From Intestinimonas butyriciproducens (GTDB lineage: Bacteria > Bacillota > Clostridia > Oscillospirales > Butyricicoccaceae), in the NCBI RefSeq assembly GCF_016901775.1, contig NZ_JACJKW010000018.1:1-64000 (forward strand): a DNA stretch of 64,000 bases, in the 5' to 3' direction. The position numbers and the translations under genes are program-made. The notes under the pieces are model-generated. The model was given only the letters and a program-made list of their open reading frames with translations, was not told the origin of the DNA and did no database searches. Positions 60,786 to 64,000 of this stretch are shown one piece after another (within the stretch, counting starts at the first letter, position 1; each line of letters opens with the position of its first letter).

Positions 60786-61312
60786 CGGAGTGCCTCCGCT
60801 GGCATACTGCGCTGCCGCGCTGGGCAATCGAACCAGGGCCGGTTGTGTCCACTTGGCAAGGATTGCACGCTGGCCCCTACCGGTGTTGGCTCGCCAGCAC
60901 CGGAGCACAGGAGCAAACAGCGCATACAGCCTTCAGCGAGTTTTGGCCGTCCCGACACGGGACCGCTGCCGCGCTGGGCAATCGAACCAGGTATAAAGCA
61001 GAAAAAGACCTCCCCAAGGGGAGGTCTTTTTTGTTGTGTGCTGGGCCAGGATTGTAATTTTGTCCCTGCCAGGGGTGGCTTGCTACCCCTGGAGCACCGA
61101 GGGTCACAGCGCATCAAGCCAGGGAGAGTATGGGTGTCCGGCCACCGGACCGCTTCCGCGCCGGGCAATCGAACCAGGGCCGGTTGTGTTCACTTGGCCA
61201 GGATTGCACGCTGGCCCCTACCGGTGTTGGCTCGCCAGCACCGGAGCACAGGAGCAAACAGCGCATACAGCCTTCAGCGAGTTTTGGCCGTCCCGACACG
61301 GGACCACTCCGT
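60783..61312. repeat. Hairpin-repeat island 16 with a duplicated segment
   Basis: GCGGAGTGCCTCCGC (60785-60799), GCGCTGCCGCGC, then a segment with a CCGGTG-armed long stem (60880-60903) and GTCCCGACACGGGAC, a terminator, a CCAGGGG-armed long stem (61069-61092), GTCCGGCCACCGGAC, and a second copy of the CCGGTG segment (stem 61221-61244) that is almost identical to the first over about 135 bp. It ends at the stop of the convergent transporter gene. Confidence 0.88.
61002..61034. terminator. Rho-independent terminator inside island 16
   Basis: AAAAAGACCTCCCC/GGGGAGGTCTTTTTT stem with a two-base AA loop region; can end the purine operon. Confidence 0.85.
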
Positions 61313-62349
61313 TACAAAATTTGGGCCACCAGGTCGGTGAGGGTGGGGAACAATGCCACCACCACGATCATGCGCAGGGTCTGCATGGCGGCCACCTTGG
61401 CCGGGTCGGCTCCCAGCTCGGCGGCGATGATGGACATATCGCTCACCCCACCGGGGGCCGAGGCAAAGAGGGAAGTGGTCAGGCCCAGCTTGCCGAACCG
61501 GGACACCGAGAACCCCACGATCAGATTGATGCAGGCCAGGGCCAGCACCAGTATCACCGCAGGCAGGGCCACCTGCCGTAGCCCCAGCACCTCCGCCATG
61601 CCCATACCCGAGCCGATGATGGCCCCGCTGAAAGTCTGGGTCACATTGCGGAAATTCTTGGGAAGCTGCACCCGGTGACCGGAAAAGGTGAGCACCATCG
61701 CCCCCAGCATGGCCCCGATCATGGCCCCGGAGGGGATATCCAGAGCATTGAACAGCAACCCGCCAATCAGCCCCGCCACTGCCAGGGCCAGGTATTGCTT
61801 TTTGGAATAGCTCTCTTTGGGCAGGGCAGCAGGGTCCACCGGGGTTACCTCCCGGCGGGAACCGTGGCTTGCCGCCCGCTTGAGCAAGACCGGCATAAAG
61901 GCAATGACGAAGATCACCCGCACCGTCTGCAAGATGGCCACCTGGCCTGCATCGGCCCCCAGGTCATCGGCCACCAGGGTCATCTCCTGGATGCCTCCCG
62001 GGGCCGCGGCCAGAAGGGCGGTTTTGGGGTCCAGCTGGCTGACGGCGCTGATGCCGATGCCCACGCACAGATTGAGGAAAATCAATCCGAACACCATCAT
62101 GATGGTGGCGGGGAGGATGGAGCGCAGGCTGAGCACATCCTTGGCGCTCATGCGGGTGCCGATATAGACCCCGGCCATGATGCGGATATAGGGCCGGAAG
62201 GGATCGGGCACATTGGCGCAGTCCCACAGAATGTTCATGATGAGCACGGCGATCATGGCGCCGATGATGGTGCCGGCGGGCAGGCGCAGCTTGCGGCCGA
62301 TGAAGCCTCCCAGAGCGGCCACGGCCACGGTGAGCAGAAAGGTTGGCAT
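61312..62349 (-). CDS. AbrB-family (AidB regulator/ammonia monooxygenase-like) membrane transporter
   Basis: 345 residues with about ten membrane segments in two repeated halves. Each half contains a glycine-rich PAGTIIGAMIAV or PSGAMIGAMLGAM hairpin and an AAAPGGIQEMTLVADDLGAD or ASAPGGVSDMSIIAAELGAD motif, the mark of the family; a short cytoplasmic loop (KRAASHGSRREVTPVDP) joins them. Substrate unknown. ATG 62349 follows GAGGAAG. A TATACT lies upstream on the minus strand (62399-62394). Confidence 0.88.
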   Translation of the reverse strand: MPTFLLTVAVAALGGFIGRKLRLPAGTIIGAMIAVLIMNILWDCANVPDPFRPYIRIMAGVYIGTRMSAKDVLSLRSILPATIMMVFGLIFLNLCVGIGISAVSQLDPKTALLAAAPGGIQEMTLVADDLGADAGQVAILQTVRVIFVIAFMPVLLKRAASHGSRREVTPVDPAALPKESYSKKQYLALAVAGLIGGLLFNALDIPSGAMIGAMLGAMVLTFSGHRVQLPKNFRNVTQTFSGAIIGSGMGMAEVLGLRQVALPAVILVLALACINLIVGFSVSRFGKLGLTTSLFASAPGGVSDMSIIAAELGADPAKVAAMQTLRMIVVVALFPTLTDLVAQIL

Positions 62350-62647
62350 AGGGCATCTTCCTCTTTTCCCAGTGAATTTGTTTCTGTTACCAGTATAGCA
62401 CAAGGCAGGGAAAAGGGGGCCCAATCCCTGAGAATTTGGCAAAATAGCAGGAAAACATAGCAATTTACACAAAATTTACGGAAGAAATTCCCTGGGTGAA
62501 AAATCCAGGGGGGGCTGACTTTTCCGCCCTGGAGAAACAGGGAGTCCTTTGCCGGAAAGCCCCGGGCCTGCCGGGAAAATACGCGCCGCGCAGCGCGGCC
62601 CGGGCCATCCGGGATACATTGCACACCATTTGGGAGGAGGAAAATGG

Positions 62648-63220
62648 ATGATGAAAAACAAGAACATCGGCTTTGGGATCACCGGTTCCTTTTGCACTTT
62701 CCACCGGATTCTGCCGGTGATGGAGGAGCTGGCCAAGGAGAACCAGGTCTATCCGGTGCTGTCTCCGGCGGCCCGGGAGTGGGATACCCGGTTTTTCAAG
62801 GCGTCCGAGTTCCGGGCGGCGGTGGAGGGCATCTGCCAGAGGGGGAGCATCACCACGGTGGTACAGGCCGAGCCCATCGGGCCCAAAAAGATGTTTGACA
62901 TCATGGTCATCGCCCCCTGCACCGGCAACACCCTGGCCAAACTGGCCCTGGGCATCACCGATACCCCGGTGCTCATGGCGGCCAAGGCCCATCTGAGAGG
63001 CGGCAGGCCCTTGGTGCTGGCGGTGTCCACCAACGACGCTCTGGGGGCCGCTTCCCGGAACATCGGAGAGCTTTTATGCCGCCGGGATGTGTTTTTCGTG
63101 CCCTTTGCCCAGGACGATCCCATGAAAAAGCCCCGGAGCATGGTGGCCCTGATGGAGCGCATCCCCGATACCCTGGAAAAGGCTCTGGAAGGGGAGCAGA
63201 TACAACCAATAGTGCCATAA
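62648..63220 (+). CDS. dpaB: Dipicolinate synthase subunit B
   Basis: 190-residue flavoprotein-fold subunit: NIGFGITGSFCTFHRILPVMEEL at the start, VQAEPIGPKKMFDIMVIAPCTGNTLAKLALGITDTPVLMAAKAHLR near 78-123 and STNDALGAASRNIGELL near 133. Works with DpaA to form dipicolinate for the spore core. AGGAGG lies 7 nt before ATG 62648; an ATG three bases on is possible. dpaA is not next to it but 17 kb away. The 300 bp upstream contain GC-rich inverted repeats but no clear promoter. A CACCCGCTGCGGCGGGTG hairpin (63222-63239) follows the stop. Confidence 0.92.
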   Translation: MMKNKNIGFGITGSFCTFHRILPVMEELAKENQVYPVLSPAAREWDTRFFKASEFRAAVEGICQRGSITTVVQAEPIGPKKMFDIMVIAPCTGNTLAKLALGITDTPVLMAAKAHLRGGRPLVLAVSTNDALGAASRNIGELLCRRDVFFVPFAQDDPMKKPRSMVALMERIPDTLEKALEGEQIQPIVP

Positions 63221-64000
63221 CACCCGCTGCGGCGGGTGTCACCCCAGGCTTCTTCCCAGCGGCGAAAGCCGCTGGGCCAGCGTGACGCTGGACCCATAAC
63301 TTTCTTTGCCTTTGCCGGTTGTGTTTGCCAGGGCAGAGAAAGTATGGCCGTCCGGCCACCGGACCAGCGTGACGCTGGACCCGTTCCTGTCCTTTGCTTT
63401 GGTTCGTTGTATGCAGAAGGCCAAAGCAAAGCCCCCCTTGTGCAAAGGGGGGACAGCATGGCAAAACCATGCAGGGGGGATTGTGAAGCTAAGCAAATGA
63501 TTTAACTGGGTGCTGTGATCGGGTGCGGGAGCACCGCTTGGCTGTCCCGACACGGGACCGGGAGCACTGCTTGGGAGCGGCGTCACGATGCCAATCCCCC
63601 CGGCGGCGCAAGCCGCCACCCCCCTTTGCACAAGGGGGGCGTCTTTGCCTGGGTGTATTCAACCGGCTTTTTGTTATGCACTTGGCCAGGATTGCAAAGC
63701 GGCCCTTTCCGGCGGAGCCGGAGCACCGAGGGTCACAACGCATTAAGCCGGGGAGAGTATGGCCGTGGCGGCTCGCCACCCAGCGTGACGCTGGACCCAT
63801 ACTGTGCTGGGCAGGCCCAATGCCGCAGGGCAAAGAAAAGCCCCCCTTGTGCAAAGGGGGGACAGCATGGCAAAGCCATGCAGGGGGGATTGTGAAGCTA
63901 GGCAAATGATTTAACTGGGTGCTGTGATCGGGTGCGGGAGCACCCCTTGGGAGCGGAGGCACGCTGCCAATCCCCCCGGCGGCGCAAGCCGGTCCGGTGG
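63221..64000. repeat. Hairpin-repeat island 17, running off the window, with a 409-bp duplication
   Basis: No gene in 780 bp. AGCGGCGAAAGCCGCT, CCAGCGTGACGCTGG three times, GTCCGGCCACCGGAC, GTCCCGACACGGGAC, GTGGCGGCTCGCCAC, a short CCGGCGGAGCCGG stem (63709-63721), and four CAATCCCC/GCACAAGG modules (63432-63483, 63592-63649, 63841-63892, 63968-64000). The segment from 63432 recurs from 63841 with 409-bp offset. The last module switches from GGCGGCGCAAGCC directly into GGTCCGGTGG, a chimaeric junction. Confidence 0.88.

Noticed and set aside
14393-64000. Integron attC sites as an explanation of the hairpins
   Set aside because: No integrase of the integron type, no single-ORF cassettes in one orientation, and the core attC sites are not seen.

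Overview
The window looks like a chromosomal segment of a GC-rich, Gram-positive, spore-forming member of the Clostridia, probably of the Oscillospiraceae/Ruminococcaceae type. Reasons: the gene order miaB-mutS-mutL-miaA-hfq then ylmE-sepF-ylmG-divIVA-ileS-lspA-rluD; a methionine T-box; an RsiV-like anti-sigma factor; dipicolinate synthase genes; split purine genes (a PurO-type IMP cyclohydrolase plus a free AICAR formyltransferase); and TTG/GTG starts behind strong Shine-Dalgarno sites. I see no rRNA, tRNA, CRISPR or prophage block.

Layout. 1-349: start of a membrane-anchored protein on the minus strand, cut by the window edge. 490-7838: tRNA modification, mismatch repair and hfq. 7890-14323: adaptor protein, ylmE, sepF, ylmG, divIVA, ileS (ylmH is missing). 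14781-18023: class II aldolase, lspA, rluD, HAD phosphatase. 18340-20103: a secreted SLH-protease-MORN protein. 20115-23625: acetyltransferase, XRE-cupin regulator, alanine racemase, Nudix hydrolase. 23769-26581 (minus): SGNH hydrolase, lipoprotein, ECF sigma factor and RsiV-like anti-sigma factor. 26684-28979: divergent flavin oxidoreductase and lysophospholipase. 29762-30779 (minus): rpsF-ssb-rpsR. 30948-33584: T-box-controlled metN-metI-metQ. 33978-37508: membrane proteins. 37994-41090: FHA-FtsW and a penicillin-binding protein. 41349-49246: SleB-type hydrolase, small membrane proteins, split chromate transporter, truncated dpaA, DUF4438 protein, two tandem paralogues and a serine recombinase. 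49518-60785: a purine operon, purE-C-F-M-N-IMP cyclohydrolase-AICARFT-D-L. 61312-63220: AbrB-type transporter and dpaB.

The most unusual content is not a gene. Roughly a tenth of the window, from 14.4 kb onward, is a mosaic of short hairpin modules filling the gaps between transcription units and absent from inside the long operons. The same slot in the mosaic carries hairpins of the same size but different stem sequence, with both arms changed together. The commonest hairpin is 15 nt (6-bp stem, 3-nt loop). In five genes the G of a TAG stop codon is the first base of such a hairpin; in two others the 3-nt loop is itself the stop codon. On the other side, several islands end 0-1 nt before the -35 hexamer of the next promoter. 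The islands have tandemly duplicated, have supplied the last codons and stops of several genes, and appear to have truncated metQ. No transposase for them is in the window. Whether the family is already described cannot be judged from the sequence alone; the stem-swapping and the stop-codon and -35 boundaries are the points to follow up.
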